From Acidobacteriota bacterium (lineage in GTDB: Bacteria > Acidobacteriota > Vicinamibacteria > Vicinamibacterales > 2-12-FULL-66-21), in the NCBI GenBank assembly GCA_003222675.1, contig QHWT01000054.1:1-56936 (forward strand): a stretch of DNA of 56,936 bases, given 5' to 3'. The notes beneath the pieces were generated by a model. It was not told the origin of the DNA. It worked only from the letters and a program-made list of their open reading frames with translations, and ran no database searches. The translations under genes were made by a program, and so were the position numbers. This document shows positions 46,401 through 54,971 of the stretch, piece after piece. The stretch's first letter is position 1. Each line of letters opens with the position of its first letter.

Positions 46401-47032
46401 TGGCGAGCGCGCGACCACTCCTGCTTTCAATCGTTGCCGGGACGCTGGCGGCCGGGTGCGGCCCGAAACACGTCGCCGGCACCACGCGTCCCGGGCAGGC
46501 GATGGTCGCGCTGCTGCCGGATTCCGAAACGGGCCTCACCGGACGTGCCGTCGTCTCGAACGAAGGCGGATCTGCGGACCTCGCGGCGCCGCGCGACGCA
46601 ACGCTCGCGACGTCGCGTCGACGCCCGGGTGCCGTCAAGACGTTGAGCGCGGCTGATGTCGAACGCTTCTTCGGCGATGCGTTGTCGGCTCTTCCTCCGG
46701 CGCCGCGGCATTTCACGTTGTTCTTCCGCTTCGAATCCGACGAGCTGACGGATGAATCCCGCGCGCTCGTTCCCGAGATCCTGCGGGCGGTCAAGGATCG
46801 TTCCGACCCCGAGGTCGCCATCGTCGGGCACACGGATACGATGGGCACGCCTCCGGCGAACGTCGAGCTCGGATTGAAACGCGCGATGATGGTTCGCGCG
46901 CTGCTCGTGGAGGCGGGCCTGGCGGCCTCTACAATCGAGGTCACGTCGCATGGCGAAGGGGATCTGCTGATCCGCACACCCGACGAGATCCCGGAGCCGC
47001 GCAATCGGCGGGTCGAGATCTCGGTGAAATAG
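46400..47032 (+). CDS. OmpA-family lipoprotein
   Basis: A 210-residue protein from ATG 46400, overlapping the fecR-domain stop. A lipobox (LAAGC) closes the signal peptide, so it should be anchored in the outer membrane. Residues ~20-105 are unstructured and variable. From ~110 it has an OmpA-like peptidoglycan-binding domain: HFTLFFRFESDELTDESR, VAIVGHTDTMG, ANVELGLKRAMMVRALLVEAG and EPRNRRVEISVK. The TDxxG and NxxLxxxRA-type positions contact meso-diaminopimelate. It ends 12 bp before the CHASE2 gene. It may tether the complex to the cell wall. Confidence 0.9.
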   Translation: MASARPLLLSIVAGTLAAGCGPKHVAGTTRPGQAMVALLPDSETGLTGRAVVSNEGGSADLAAPRDATLATSRRRPGAVKTLSAADVERFFGDALSALPPAPRHFTLFFRFESDELTDESRALVPEILRAVKDRSDPEVAIVGHTDTMGTPPANVELGLKRAMMVRALLVEAGLAASTIEVTSHGEGDLLIRTPDEIPEPRNRRVEISVK

Positions 47033-47044
47033 CCGCGAACCGCG

Positions 47045-48985
47045 ATGAGATCGCCTTCGCATGGCGGCGGCCGGACACGCCGCCGCCTGGTATTCATCTG
47101 CGGCGTCGTTCCCGTACTCCTGACAGCGGTTCTCGCCCTTTACCGGCCCGCGGCCCTCGGGCGCCTCGATGACACCGTTTACGACATGCTCCTGCGATCG
47201 TCCCGGCCGCAGCCGCCGGGCGACCGCGTCGTCATCGTCGACGTGGACGAGCGGAGCCTTTCAACGATCGGCCAGTGGCCGTGGCGCCGCAACGTCATCG
47301 CCAGGCTGATCGCTCGTCTGCGCGCGATGGGCGCATCGACGATCGCGCTCGACATCATCTTCGCCGAATCAGATCGCTACGAGCGTGTCGAAGGCATGAA
47401 CCGTCGGGTGCGCGAGAGCCCGCAACGCTATCCGGATGATGTATTGGCGGACACGCTGAAGGACGGCCGGGTCGTCCTCGGCTACGCGCTCACATTCGAC
47501 GCGGCAGCACCCGCACCCAGTGCCTGTGTGCTGCACTCTCTCGGGCTCGCCATCGTACGTCCACGCGAGGAAACCGACGACGCCCCGTTCTTTCACGCGA
47601 CGGGCGCCGTGTGCAGCCTGCCGGCGCTCGGTCAGGCCGCAGGCGTTTCAGGTTTTCTGAACGCCGCGCCCGATTCCGACGGAATTCTCAGGCGCGTTCC
47701 TCTGATCGCTGAGCTCAATGGCCGTGTGTATCCCGCATTGGCACTCGAGGCGGTCGCTGCCGCGACCGGCAGACGCGACATGGTGCTTCGGGTCGCGAAC
47801 GTCAACGCCTCCTCGCTGATGGTCGGCGACAGAGCCGTGCCCGTCGACGGTAAGGGCAACCTGTTGCTGCGGTACCGCGGGAAGAAAAAGACGTTCCCGT
47901 ACGTTTCCGCAGCAGATGTGCTGAGCGGCGAGGCTGCAGGCGCAACGCTGCGCGACAAGGTCGTGTTCGTCGGCACGACAGCTCTCGGCACGCGAGAAGT
48001 CGTTGCGACGCCGCTCGACACGCTGTTCGCGGGCGTCGAGGTCCAGGCAACCGTCGCGGACAACCTTCTGCAGCAGGATTTCATCCGCCGCTCAACGATT
48101 GGATCAATCGTCGAAAGTCTGGTGGTACTCATCCTGGGTCTTGCCGCCGTGGTGCTGATCGCGGTCACCGGCGTCGTCGCCGGAGTGGCAGCCAGCGCCG
48201 GCGCTGTCGGAGCGGTCTGGCTGGGCGCCGTCTGGCTGCTCTCGGCCAATGGACTGTTCATATCCCCGCTATATCCGACGATCAGCGTGATCTCGGTTGT
48301 CGCCATCATGACGCTCGCAAACTTCACGGTCGAGCGCCGGAGAGCCGAAACCGCGGGACGCGAGAGATCGGCGGCGCAGCGCCTGATGGTGCAAACGCTC
48401 CTGTCGCTGACCGAAGCGAGGGATAGCGAGACCGGACAGCATTCGCGTCGAACGCAGCGCTACGCACGGCTGCTTGCAGAACAACTGGCGACGCACCCGG
48501 ATTTCCATCACGACCTCACGTCGGAACGGATCGACCTCCTGTCGAGCCTCGCGCCGCTTCATGACATCGGCAAAGTGGGCATCCCGGATCACATTCTCCA
48601 CAAGCCCGGTCCGCTCACTGAAGAAGAGCGGAGGGAGATGCGAAAGCATCCTGCGCTCGGGCGCGAGGTCATCCTGAAGGCAGAGCAGCAGGCGGGCGTG
48701 CGCGACGATGCGACCCTCGAGATGGCAAAGGAGATCGCCTACACGCACCACGAACGCTGGGACGGCACGGGTTACCCACAAGGGCTCCGCGGCCGGGACA
48801 TCCCGATCGCCGGACGGGTGATGGCCGTCGTCGACGTGTACGATGCCGCGACCACCAGGGAACTGTACCGAGCATCGATATCGCACGACGCTGCCGTCCA
48901 GTTCATTGTCAACGCCAAGGGCACACACTTCGATCCCGCGGTCGTGGACGCGTTCGAGAAGGTCGCGGCGGCGTTTCGCGGCTGA
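47045..48985 (+). CDS. CHASE2-domain membrane protein with HD-GYP phosphodiesterase
   Basis: A 646-residue protein. TM1 at ~15-35 leads into a large periplasmic CHASE2 sensor (~40-340; VVIVDVDERSLSTIGQWPWRR, IALDIIFAE, FPYVSAADVLSG, VFVGTTALGTREVVATPL). Three hydrophobic segments (~350-430) follow, typical of CHASE2 proteins. The cytoplasmic part is HD-GYP: ARDSETGQHSRRT, LHDIGKVGIPDHIL, HHERWDGTGYPQGLRG and VVDVYDA, with all metal-binding and GYP residues present, so c-di-GMP hydrolysis is expected. In operon with FecR-domain and OmpA-like genes, it probably reads an envelope signal. CHASE2 is more often fused to adenylate cyclase or kinases. Confidence 0.93.
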   Translation: MRSPSHGGGRTRRRLVFICGVVPVLLTAVLALYRPAALGRLDDTVYDMLLRSSRPQPPGDRVVIVDVDERSLSTIGQWPWRRNVIARLIARLRAMGASTIALDIIFAESDRYERVEGMNRRVRESPQRYPDDVLADTLKDGRVVLGYALTFDAAAPAPSACVLHSLGLAIVRPREETDDAPFFHATGAVCSLPALGQAAGVSGFLNAAPDSDGILRRVPLIAELNGRVYPALALEAVAAATGRRDMVLRVANVNASSLMVGDRAVPVDGKGNLLLRYRGKKKTFPYVSAADVLSGEAAGATLRDKVVFVGTTALGTREVVATPLDTLFAGVEVQATVADNLLQQDFIRRSTIGSIVESLVVLILGLAAVVLIAVTGVVAGVAASAGAVGAVWLGAVWLLSANGLFISPLYPTISVISVVAIMTLANFTVERRRAETAGRERSAAQRLMVQTLLSLTEARDSETGQHSRRTQRYARLLAEQLATHPDFHHDLTSERIDLLSSLAPLHDIGKVGIPDHILHKPGPLTEEERREMRKHPALGREVILKAEQQAGVRDDATLEMAKEIAYTHHERWDGTGYPQGLRGRDIPIAGRVMAVVDVYDAATTRELYRASISHDAAVQFIVNAKGTHFDPAVVDAFEKVAAAFRG

Positions 48986-49061
48986 GCCTGTCGTTCACGC
49001 GTTCGTTGCATCCCGGCGTTATCCTTCAGGCCGGTAGACGACCCGGAACGTGAGGTCCGCC

Positions 49062-51461
49062 ATGAATCGACTTCGCGATCTGATGCAGGATGCCCGCTAC
49101 GGCGTCCGCACCCTCGCTCGGAACCCTGGCTTTGCCATTGCCGGCATCGTGACGCTGGCCCTCGGCCTCGGCGCCAACATGGCGATGTTCCGCTTCCTCG
49201 ACGCTGTGTTGCTCGAGAGTCTGCCTGTCCACAAGCCACGCGAGCTCGTGCTGGTCAGGCCGTGGAATTTCGACTATCCCTCGTATCGAGAGTTCACATC
49301 AATGACGGCGGATGTCTTTGCTGCCACGGCCGCGCACGCGTTCACCCCGGTAGATTTCTCCGACGGCGGCGCCAGCGAGGAGGTTCAGGCTGAACTCGTG
49401 AGCGGCAGTTACTTCGCCATGCTTCGCGTCTCGCCGCTGATGGGCCGTCTTCTCGACGCTGAAGACAACGGCGCCGAAGGTGAACATCGGGTGTGCGTGA
49501 TCAGCTATGCGCTGTGGCAGCGCAGGTTCGGGGGCGATCCGTCGACGGTCGGTCGCATGATTCACCTGAACGCGGAGTCCTTCGAGGTTGTCGGCGTGAC
49601 GCCTCGGGATTTTCGCGGCGGGGACCTGCACACGAGACGTGACCTGCAGATCCCGATGGCGATGACCCGAACGTTCATGGGTATGGCGCGCGATTCGACC
49701 GACTGGACGTGGCTGAGCATCATGGCGAGACTGGCGCCGGGCGTCTCGCGTCAACAGGCCCAGGCGGCGGTCCGCGCGAAATTCAAGCTGAGAGATTTTC
49801 AAAGAGAAACGCCGCTGTCATTGGCCGACGGACGGCAGGGACTGGGATCTTTGAGGAGCCAGCTGGAACAACCCGTACTCATCGCGCAGCTGCTCAGCGC
49901 GTGCGTGTTCCTGATTGCGTGCGCGAACCTGGCGGCGTTGCTGCTGGCGAAGACCTCATCGCGGCGGCGTGAGATCGCGATCCGTCAATCACTCGGAGCC
50001 TCACGCGGCCGACTCATGACGCAGGTCCTCCTGGAGAGTTCGCTCCTTGCAGGGGCCGGCGCTGTGATCGGCGGCGGATGCGCCGTGCTCCTGGACGGTG
50101 TGCTCACAAACATGCTGTCCGAACCCGGCGCGCCGCTGGAACTGGTCCCGCTTTCGTCGGCACTCTGGATTGGTGTTTCGTCGGGTTCGATCGTTCTCAC
50201 CGCGCTGGCCGTCGGCTCGGTTCCGGCGCTCGCCTCGACACGCGAAGCTCCGCTCGACGGGCTTCGTGAATCACCGCGCCACGGCTACGGTCCGATGTGG
50301 GTCGGCAGGGGATTCGTTGTTCCGCAGGTGATGGTCTGCCTCGTGCTCGTCTTCGCGGCCAGTCTCTTCGCTCGTTCGCTGCACAATCTTCACGCCGTCG
50401 ATCTCGGGCTGGATGCGGCTCACGTGGTGGTCATGACGACGGATCCCGAGCGCAGCGGATACACGGCAACACGCGTCGCTGAGTTCTATGACGAATGGCT
50501 GCGGCGGGCCCGACTGGTGCCCGGCGTGTCGGTCGCCAGTCTCGCGAACATCACGGCGATGTCGGACAGGATGTTCGCAGGTGGAGTAATAGCGCCCGAT
50601 GCGGAGCCGCATCGAGGCCCGGAGCCAAACAACAACATCAACGTCGTCAGTCCAGACTACTTCCGCACCGTGGGCCTGACGTTCATCGATGGGCGGCCGT
50701 TCACCGATCGTGATGGAGCGCAGGCGCCTCGGGTAGCTATCGTCAATCAGCGGTTTGTCGATTATTACTGGCCTGGCCGCTCTCCAATAGGCCGTCGCTT
50801 CTCGGTTTTCACCACGGCACAGGAGGTGGAGATCGTCGGGGTCGTGCGCACGGCGAAGTACCGCACTATTCGCGAGGAACCGCAGATCACGATCTACCTG
50901 CCGCTCGCACAGCGGAAATCCACCGGGTTCACGCTGCACGCCTACGTTATCGGCAACACCGCGGCCGCCACCGCGGCGTTGCGCCAGGCCGTCCACGACA
51001 TCGATCCACGAGTGCCCGTTTACAACGTGGGCCTTCTCCAGGATCACATCAACGCGCGACTCTCCAACGAGCGCGTCCTGAGCGTGCTCTCGATCCTGTT
51101 CGCGTCCCTTGCTCTGCTCGTCGCGTGCGCTGGTCTCTATGGCCTCGTGTCGTACGCGGCCGCGCGCCGCCGACGGGAAGTCGGTATCCGACTCGCCATC
51201 GGAGCGCAACGGCGCAGCATCCTCTCACTTTTCATCAAAGATATTCTGGCGCTCGTCGGAATTGGCGTCTGCCTGGGAATTCCTCTGTCAATCGCCGTGG
51301 GACGGCAGTTCGGCAGTGTGCTGTATGGTGTCGCACCTTCGAGCCTTCCGACGCTTCTCGTGGCCGCTGGACTCCTTGCGACGGTTTCGATTGCGGCGGC
51401 TGCAATTCCAGCGGCCCGCGCAACGAGGGTCGATCCTGGCGTCACTCTGCGCGACCAGTAG
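49062..51461 (+). CDS. ADOP-type (MacB/FtsX-like) permease
   Basis: A 799-residue permease. I use ATG 49062, seven bases after GAGG; GTG 49050 is in frame. It has TM1 with IVTLALGLGANMAMFRFLDA, the first periplasmic MacB-like domain to ~270, the central TM block with ACANLAALLLAKTSSRRREI and IRQSLGASRGRLMTQVLLES, a second periplasmic domain, and final TMs with CAGLYGLVSYAAARRRREVG and the end RVDPGVTLRDQ. The whole family architecture is intact. No PadR gene or ATPase is adjacent, and the N-terminal prefix is lacking. It follows the CHASE2 gene by 76 bp and could be read from it. Confidence 0.92.
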   Translation: MNRLRDLMQDARYGVRTLARNPGFAIAGIVTLALGLGANMAMFRFLDAVLLESLPVHKPRELVLVRPWNFDYPSYREFTSMTADVFAATAAHAFTPVDFSDGGASEEVQAELVSGSYFAMLRVSPLMGRLLDAEDNGAEGEHRVCVISYALWQRRFGGDPSTVGRMIHLNAESFEVVGVTPRDFRGGDLHTRRDLQIPMAMTRTFMGMARDSTDWTWLSIMARLAPGVSRQQAQAAVRAKFKLRDFQRETPLSLADGRQGLGSLRSQLEQPVLIAQLLSACVFLIACANLAALLLAKTSSRRREIAIRQSLGASRGRLMTQVLLESSLLAGAGAVIGGGCAVLLDGVLTNMLSEPGAPLELVPLSSALWIGVSSGSIVLTALAVGSVPALASTREAPLDGLRESPRHGYGPMWVGRGFVVPQVMVCLVLVFAASLFARSLHNLHAVDLGLDAAHVVVMTTDPERSGYTATRVAEFYDEWLRRARLVPGVSVASLANITAMSDRMFAGGVIAPDAEPHRGPEPNNNINVVSPDYFRTVGLTFIDGRPFTDRDGAQAPRVAIVNQRFVDYYWPGRSPIGRRFSVFTTAQEVEIVGVVRTAKYRTIREEPQITIYLPLAQRKSTGFTLHAYVIGNTAAATAALRQAVHDIDPRVPVYNVGLLQDHINARLSNERVLSVLSILFASLALLVACAGLYGLVSYAAARRRREVGIRLAIGAQRRSILSLFIKDILALVGIGVCLGIPLSIAVGRQFGSVLYGVAPSSLPTLLVAAGLLATVSIAAAAIPAARATRVDPGVTLRDQ

Positions 51462-51479
51462 CCCGGCGGGTGTCTGCCG

Positions 51480-51840
51480 CTGGCGCAAGCTCCTTACGAC
51501 TCGAACGATCTGATCTTCCGTGTCCTCCGCGAGCGGACCGGGCTGACCGTAGAAGATCATCGATCGATCGACCTCGTAGCCGCCTTCGGGAATCACCCGT
51601 TTGGATGCCACGTAAAACGCCACGTCGTTGCTATAGGCATTCACCCAGAGCCGCGACGCGATTCGGATAACCTGTCAGACGGATCGGCTCGTCTGGGGTG
51701 ATATCGATTGCACTGACGCCGACGATCAGCGGTGCGGCGGCGGGAGCCGTCCGACCACTACCGGTTGGCGCGCACGCCGCCGCGAGTGCGACGACCGCTG
51801 TCAATCCGCCGCGCTGGAGGAGCGTCACGATCCGCCGCAC
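51480..51840 (-). pseudogene. Remnant of a neutral/alkaline ceramidase-like gene with a large internal deletion
   Basis: The N-terminal frame from ATG 51840 has a lipoprotein signal (AVVALAAACA) and GVSAIDITPDEPIRLTGYPN, the start of the neutral ceramidase family. At ~51650-51670 it changes frame directly into LWVNAYSNDVAFYVASKR, then VIPEGGYEVDRSMIFYGQ, the C-terminal part of the same kind of protein. The ~350-400 residues that should lie between, including the active site, are missing. The remnant cannot be functional. It lies just downstream of the PVC-type haem protein gene on the same strand. Confidence 0.7.
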
Positions 51841-51886
51841 TTGTATCGAGAAAATTGGGCAACTGCCTGACGCGCCAGGACCGGCG

Positions 51887-54865
51887 TCACGTCGCGCCGC
51901 GCTTCAGGAACGCGATCAGATCCGCCATCTGCTGAAGATCCACCTGCGCCTCCAGACCCTCGGGCATGCCTGACGTGTCAGAGATGCGCATCGACTGGAT
52001 CTCGGTCCGCGGCACGATCGTTTCAGCCCCACCGGCGACGCGGAATGTCACCGACGTGGGCGCCTCGTGACCAATGACACCGCCGAGTGTGCTGCCATCG
52101 GTCAGCGTCACAATCCAGAGCTCGTAGCCATGCGCAATCGAGTGGTTCGGATCGAGCACATCGACCAGCAGCGACATGGGGGCGTGGTTGCGCACTTCGC
52201 CGAGAACGGGACCGAACTGCGCGCCGGCCGATCCGCGGTATTGGTGGCAGATCGAGCAGACGCGGCCGAACACCTGACGCCCGCGATCCGCATCACCCTG
52301 CAGCGAGATCGCGGCCTCGTAGCGTCCCACCGCTTCTTTCGGCGTGCCCGCGCGCGCGCTGAAGAGCGCCCGCGCACGGTTGCGCAGTTCGTCATCGTCC
52401 AGCATCATGAGGCGAACGCGCAGCGGGCGATCAATTTCCGTCGCTCTGATCTTGCCGCCGGCGACTGCGTCCAGCAGAACACGCACGCGTGCGGGCTCCC
52501 GCACGAGCGCGCGGACGCCTTCTTCCCTGACAGCGGGAGTCCAGCGATCCCACCACCCGATGACATCGCCGGCAATCCGCGGATCCTTGAGGTCCGCGAG
52601 TGCGCGCACCGCAGCCGTCTGAACTGGTGTCGGTTCGGCGCGGCCCAGCAAATCGCGGAACATCTGTTCATGGGCAGAGGCATCACGAAGCGCGAGGAGG
52701 TGCACCGCGTCCGCCCGCGCGTCCGCCTCGGCGCGCGGATCGAGCGCGAGCCGTTCGGCCTCTTTCGCGAGAGCCGCATCCATGCCGCCGGCACTAAGAC
52801 CGAGCGCGTCGAGCAGCTGAAGAGCCGCGCGACGAACTGCCGTCGACTCGTCGCGCAGCACGAGTCTCGTGACTGAAGTTCGCTCGGGATCGAACGCGGA
52901 CTCTCGTTGTTTTTTGCCGCGAATACCGTCGGCAAGCCCTTGCAGCGCCGCCGCGCGCCACCAGTCGGCCGGACGCTCCGTTGCCATCGTGACCCGCCGG
53001 ACGATTTCGCGCGTCGCCGGAATGTCGTTGCTGCCGGCCATTGCCGCGACGCGATTGAAGAGCGTGCGACGGCCCGGCGTGTCCCGGTCAGCCAGACGCT
53101 CGAAGGCCATGCGGAAGAGCGCGGCCGCATCCCACTTCGGCGCGGAGAGCGCGGCCACCTGCATCCACCCGTCTTCGACGTTCTCGATGAGGGACCGATT
53201 GCGAATCGCTTCCGCGGCGGGCGCATCGATGTCGCCCAACGTGAGAAGGAGCTGGAACCGAACCTTCGAATCCGCCTCGTCGGTCATCTGCAGCAGTCGA
53301 TCACGCACCGACGCGCTGCGGAGGTGACGCTCTGCAATTCTGATCGCGTTTTCGCGGACGCCCGGAGTGGCATCGCCGAGCGCCGCAGCGATCGTCTCGG
53401 CCTGAAGCTTGCCCAATCCCTCTAGCGTCCACAGTGCGTGGACGCGCCCGACCGGTGAGTCGCCGCTCAGCGCCAACTGCGCCAGCGGCCTAACGGCGGC
53501 GCGCGGCTTGCGATCGACGAGCAGCCGCTGTGCGTGCCGCCGCCACCAGATGTTCGGGTGTGCCAGCGTTCGTACGAGCTCGTCGACCGAAGCGCCACCC
53601 AGGTGAACCTGATTCAACCACGACGGGCCGGACGTGCCGGTCGGGACGGCCGTCGCATCATCCAGCCATTCGGGATGCTCGATGATCTTGCGATAGTAAT
53701 CAATGAGGTAGAGCGCACCGTCTGGACCGATGTAAAAGTTCACGGGCCGGAACCACGAATCCGTCGACGCGAGAAATTCGCGCCCGTCGAACATGCGACT
53801 CGCACGGAATGTGACGCCGCGCTCGCTCACCGAGTCGACGTGAACGAGGTTGTGCGCGCTTTCGCCGACAAACGCGGCACTGCGGTAGGCGGCTGGAAAC
53901 AGATCGCCAAGGTAGTAGGTCACTCCGGACGCAGCCGTCATCACGCCAACGTCCGTCAGCAGCTGGTACTCAGGATTGTCGGTGACAGGGAAGAGCTCCG
54001 CCGGGATAGCGTAATCCGGCAGCTGTTCGACCACGCTCGGCACGACCAGCGAGCGGTTGCGGGACACGTACCGCGCCGCAATCACTTCCTGATAAAGATG
54101 GCGGTTATTCGTATTCAGGAACTGGTGGCCCCATGCATCGAACGTCTGGCCGAACTGGCTGCGCGCGGCGAGCGCCTCCAGCTCGAACGTATCCGGCTTG
54201 AAGCGCACGTTCCGACCGTCGGCGTCTGGCGGGAGATGCGGGCCGTTCGGTCGATCGGGGAAATGGACCTCCTTACCCTCGTCCCCGAGCAGATCTCGAT
54301 ATCTGATCGTCCTGACCGGTCCTTCGTTGGCCAGATAGATCCAATTATCGAGACCGTAGAGCGGCGTGTTCATCTTGTGCTGCGGGTTCGTGAGCGCAAA
54401 GCCGGTGAGCACCACCCGTTTCACATCGGCGCGTCCGTCACCGTTGGTGTCTTCGAAGTACCAGACGTCGGGAGAATCCGTCACGAGCACGCCGTTCTTC
54501 CATCGCATGATGCCCGTGGGCAGTTTGAGCCCGTCGGCGAACACGGTGCTGCGATCAGGCTTGCCGTCGCCATCGGTGTCGGTCAACAGCATGACGCGGC
54601 CGGAGCCGCTCAGGTCCAGCGGATAGCCATGCATCTCGACGACGTACATGCGTCCGTTCTCGTCGACCTCCATCGCGACGGGATCCGACACGAGAGGCTC
54701 CGCGGCGAACAGCTCAATCTGAAAGCCCTCGGCGAGCCGGAACGTCGCGAGCGCTTCTTCGGGCGAGTAGGGCGGGCCGTGCTGTCCAGACAGCACGGCC
54801 ACGGCTGCGAGGAGTATGGCAGCGAGCACGAACGGCCGGATTACGCGTGGCCCATGACGCGGCAC
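51887..54865 (-). CDS. PVC-type haem-binding CxxCH protein with HEAT repeats
   Basis: A 992-residue exported protein starting at GTG 54865, with a hydrophobic signal segment (LAAILLAAVAVLSGQ). Residues ~40-420 form a beta-propeller dehydrogenase-like domain (FRLAEGFQIELFAAEPLVSDP, DENGRMYVVEMHGYP, DTDGDGKPDRSTVF, FYIGPDGALYLIDYYRKIIE). Residues ~430-830 are helical HEAT-like repeats. The C-terminal ~130 residues are a cytochrome-c-like domain with the haem motif CSICHQ near residue 870 and a likely distal Met in SGMPEG. The family, named from Planctomycetes-Verrucomicrobia-Chlamydiae, is periplasmic and thought to oxidise sugars or related compounds. No partner oxidoreductase is adjacent. Confidence 0.93.
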   Translation of the reverse strand: MPRHGPRVIRPFVLAAILLAAVAVLSGQHGPPYSPEEALATFRLAEGFQIELFAAEPLVSDPVAMEVDENGRMYVVEMHGYPLDLSGSGRVMLLTDTDGDGKPDRSTVFADGLKLPTGIMRWKNGVLVTDSPDVWYFEDTNGDGRADVKRVVLTGFALTNPQHKMNTPLYGLDNWIYLANEGPVRTIRYRDLLGDEGKEVHFPDRPNGPHLPPDADGRNVRFKPDTFELEALAARSQFGQTFDAWGHQFLNTNNRHLYQEVIAARYVSRNRSLVVPSVVEQLPDYAIPAELFPVTDNPEYQLLTDVGVMTAASGVTYYLGDLFPAAYRSAAFVGESAHNLVHVDSVSERGVTFRASRMFDGREFLASTDSWFRPVNFYIGPDGALYLIDYYRKIIEHPEWLDDATAVPTGTSGPSWLNQVHLGGASVDELVRTLAHPNIWWRRHAQRLLVDRKPRAAVRPLAQLALSGDSPVGRVHALWTLEGLGKLQAETIAAALGDATPGVRENAIRIAERHLRSASVRDRLLQMTDEADSKVRFQLLLTLGDIDAPAAEAIRNRSLIENVEDGWMQVAALSAPKWDAAALFRMAFERLADRDTPGRRTLFNRVAAMAGSNDIPATREIVRRVTMATERPADWWRAAALQGLADGIRGKKQRESAFDPERTSVTRLVLRDESTAVRRAALQLLDALGLSAGGMDAALAKEAERLALDPRAEADARADAVHLLALRDASAHEQMFRDLLGRAEPTPVQTAAVRALADLKDPRIAGDVIGWWDRWTPAVREEGVRALVREPARVRVLLDAVAGGKIRATEIDRPLRVRLMMLDDDELRNRARALFSARAGTPKEAVGRYEAAISLQGDADRGRQVFGRVCSICHQYRGSAGAQFGPVLGEVRNHAPMSLLVDVLDPNHSIAHGYELWIVTLTDGSTLGGVIGHEAPTSVTFRVAGGAETIVPRTEIQSMRISDTSGMPEGLEAQVDLQQMADLIAFLKRGAT

Positions 54866-54971
54866 GCCGGTATCTTAGGCGATCCAACGAATACCGGCTC
54901 AAGGCTCATGACTCGGGGCTTTATGCCGGCCCGGGGTCCTGAGTCGACGATCGGGCGGTAATATTCATCTC

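Noticed and set aside
53534-54961. 475-codon plus-strand open frame
   Set aside because: It lies entirely antisense to the haem-protein gene, whose translation is clearly a real protein; long antisense frames are expected in GC-rich DNA.
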